Assembly (NCBI GenBank): GCA_002730795.1
Contig: PCAX01000059.1
Location: 1-7,168, forward strand
Source of the DNA: Chloroflexota bacterium
GTDB lineage: Bacteria > Chloroflexota > Dehalococcoidia > Lucifugimonadales > Lucifugimonadaceae
DNA: 7,168 bases
Reading direction: 5' to 3'
Below the pieces are notes generated by a model, which was given only the letters and a program-made list of their open reading frames with translations, was not told the origin of the DNA and searched no databases. Every line of letters begins with the position of its first letter. Within the stretch, counting starts at the first letter, position 1. Positions 6,534-7,168 of this stretch are shown piece after piece. Position numbers and translations under genes: made by a program.

Positions 6534-6884
6534 TTATAGCCCCTTTATGTCGGCGAAATGATTGATAGCTCCAGGAGTTTCATCCCTTGTTTTGTCTTTC
6601 CATCTATCTGCAACGAATTCTGCTAAATTGTTGGGCAGACGTTCAAATTGTTCCGTTAGAGTTGTTAGGATTTTCTCTGGGTCACCATCGACCTCTAAAT
6701 ATGGACCATATCCCCAACCTTCCAGATAATCGTCTGTTCCGAAACTCCCATCAAACATTGCTATCCTGTCGACAGCTTCTTGAAACCTTTGAGGTAGTTG
6801 GTGGGAAGTAGTAGTATTGTTTTTATCTGTGATCTGTATGTTCACAGGTATTTCCTTCCAATACATAACCCTAAGCCGAATCAC
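6534..6884 (-). CDS. PF13769 'virulence factor' family protein (116 aa), probable accessory of corrinoid methyl transfer
   Basis: Small cytosolic protein that I match by eye to the Pfam 'Virulence_fact' family (PF13769). The diagnostic features are MYWKEIP at 7-13, LPQRFQEAVDRIAM at 30-43 and DDYLEGWGYGPY at 51-62, followed by a helical tail and a C-terminal extension. No biochemical function is established to my knowledge and the virulence name is inherited. As I recall, homologues are often found beside homocysteine or methyl-THF methyltransferase genes, which fits its place here as the first gene of the operon. The start is GTG 6884, because GGAGAG sits 6 nt upstream at 6896-6891; the later ATG would remove the conserved start of the first strand. 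The stop TAA lies 1 nt before a candidate ATT start of the homocysteine methyltransferase and 58 nt before its GTG. Confidence 0.83.
   Translation of the reverse strand: MIRLRVMYWKEIPVNIQITDKNNTTTSHQLPQRFQEAVDRIAMFDGSFGTDDYLEGWGYGPYLEVDGDPEKILTTLTEQFERLPNNLAEFVADRWKDKTRDETPGAINHFADIKGL
6540..6546 (-). promoter_or_regulatory. Candidate Shine-Dalgarno for a non-canonical ATT start of the homocysteine methyltransferase
   Basis: AAAGGGG lies inside the last codons of the PF13769 gene, 7 nt upstream of an ATT codon at 6532-6530 that opens the homocysteine methyltransferase frame. A competing GGGGAG at 6487-6482, 6 nt before GTG 6475, supports the shorter protein. The sequence cannot decide between them; family N-terminus length favours the longer form. 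Confidence 0.4.
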
Positions 6885-6988
6885 TCTAAACTCTCCAACT
6901 AATACTCACACTTCAAATGCTGTTTTTGTAAGCGTATATTTTTTCTTTCATACATAATACTAATTGTTTCTCTAAAATAACTATATAT
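6885..6988. promoter_or_regulatory. Divergent intergenic region with promoters expected for both directions
   Basis: About 104 bp of AT-rich DNA separates the first gene of the minus-strand cluster from the divergent plus-strand dehydrogenase, so promoters for both must lie here or overlap the coding ends. On the plus strand CATAAT within TACATAATACT, about 30-40 nt before the ATG, is a passable -10 box without a clear -35 partner. The minus-strand gene has GGAGAG at 6896-6891 as its ribosome-binding site. I see no convincing operator palindrome or riboswitch; in particular there is no recognisable cobalamin or SAM riboswitch fold, and the region is too short for a full cobalamin riboswitch. 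Confidence 0.5.
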
Positions 6989-7168
6989 ATGTCTACAAAT
7001 AATCCAAACATTAAATCGGTCGTAATTCCTGATGATTATCCTTCTGTTTTTTTGGATTCACAGGCACTCAACAGGCTCCGGCGTGTACCCAATATCTCGG
7101 TATCCATTTACAATACCCGTGCTGACAACCGAATTGAGTTAAAAAGAAGAGTAGGCGACGCTCACACA
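6989..7168 (+). CDS. D-2-hydroxyacid dehydrogenase, N-terminal part (runs off the window)
   Basis: An open frame of exactly 60 codons runs from ATG 6989 to the window edge with no stop. The residues after a short polar leader, SVVIPDDYPSVF, and later YNTRADNRIELKRRVGDA match the start of the substrate-binding domain of 2-hydroxyacid dehydrogenases (phosphoglycerate dehydrogenase-like), where an opening beta strand and DDY are followed by a helix and a D/NTR motif. The NAD-binding and catalytic parts lie outside the window. No Shine-Dalgarno sequence is visible; the 5' side is ATAT-rich, so initiation may be weak or leaderless. It is divergent from the methyltransferase cluster. It is only loosely similar by eye to the other dehydrogenase (1083-97), so it is a distant paralogue, not a duplicate. 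Confidence 0.8.
   Translation, partial: MSTNNPNIKSVVIPDDYPSVFLDSQALNRLRRVPNISVSIYNTRADNRIELKRRVGDAHT

Noticed and set aside
3380..6811. Plus-strand open frames at 3380-3586, 4525-4710, 5777-6016, 5790-6125 and 6587-6811
   Set aside because: All are antisense to confidently identified methyltransferase-cluster genes, and two of them overlap each other in different frames.
1..7168. CRISPR array, insertion sequence, long repeats or phage genes
   Set aside because: No regularly spaced repeats, transposase-like frames, terminal inverted repeats or phage proteins were seen on either strand.

Overview
The window is a compact, AT-rich bacterial gene cluster. I cannot name the organism. Short intergenic gaps, bacterial-type Shine-Dalgarno sequences and mixed ATG/GTG starts indicate a bacterium. 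The gene content (corrinoid methyltransferases without strict anaerobe markers, a PF13769 'virulence factor' gene, D-2-hydroxyacid dehydrogenases) would fit a heterotroph such as a marine alphaproteobacterium or a SAR202-like Chloroflexota member. That placement is a guess.

Layout, from right to left because nearly everything is on the minus strand. A partial plus-strand 2-hydroxyacid dehydrogenase (6989 to the window end) diverges from the main cluster across about 100 bp. The minus-strand cluster then runs: PF13769 protein (6884-6534), homocysteine S-methyltransferase (to 5627), an unrecognised 216-residue protein (5599-4949), a UroD/MtaA-family methyltransferase (4928-3894), an AT-rich gap of about 113 bp, a B12-binding corrinoid protein (3780-3031), a small cysteine-rich protein (3026-2772), a RACo/RamA-type ferredoxin-ASKHA corrinoid reactivator (2728-1100), an NAD-dependent D-2-hydroxyacid dehydrogenase (1083-97) and a tRNA-Thr(CGU) (71-1). 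Apart from the 113-bp gap, spacings between neighbouring minus-strand genes are 1-60 nt, so one or two transcripts are likely.

Working model (inference): a methyl group moves from an unknown donor, through the UroD-like zinc methyltransferase, onto the cobalt of the corrinoid protein. The Zn-dependent homocysteine methyltransferase then takes it off to make methionine. When Co(I) is accidentally oxidised, the RACo-like protein reduces it back. No pterin-binding (methyl-THF) domain, MetH activation domain or methylene-THF reductase is encoded here. The set therefore looks like a split methionine synthase or demethylase that may be folate-independent, or whose pterin-binding partner lies elsewhere. 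Three accessory proteins without assigned biochemistry (PF13769, the 216-residue protein, the Cys-rich protein) sit inside the cluster and are the most novel part. The two flanking 2-hydroxyacid dehydrogenases could process a hydroxy acid released by demethylation, but nothing in the sequence proves that.
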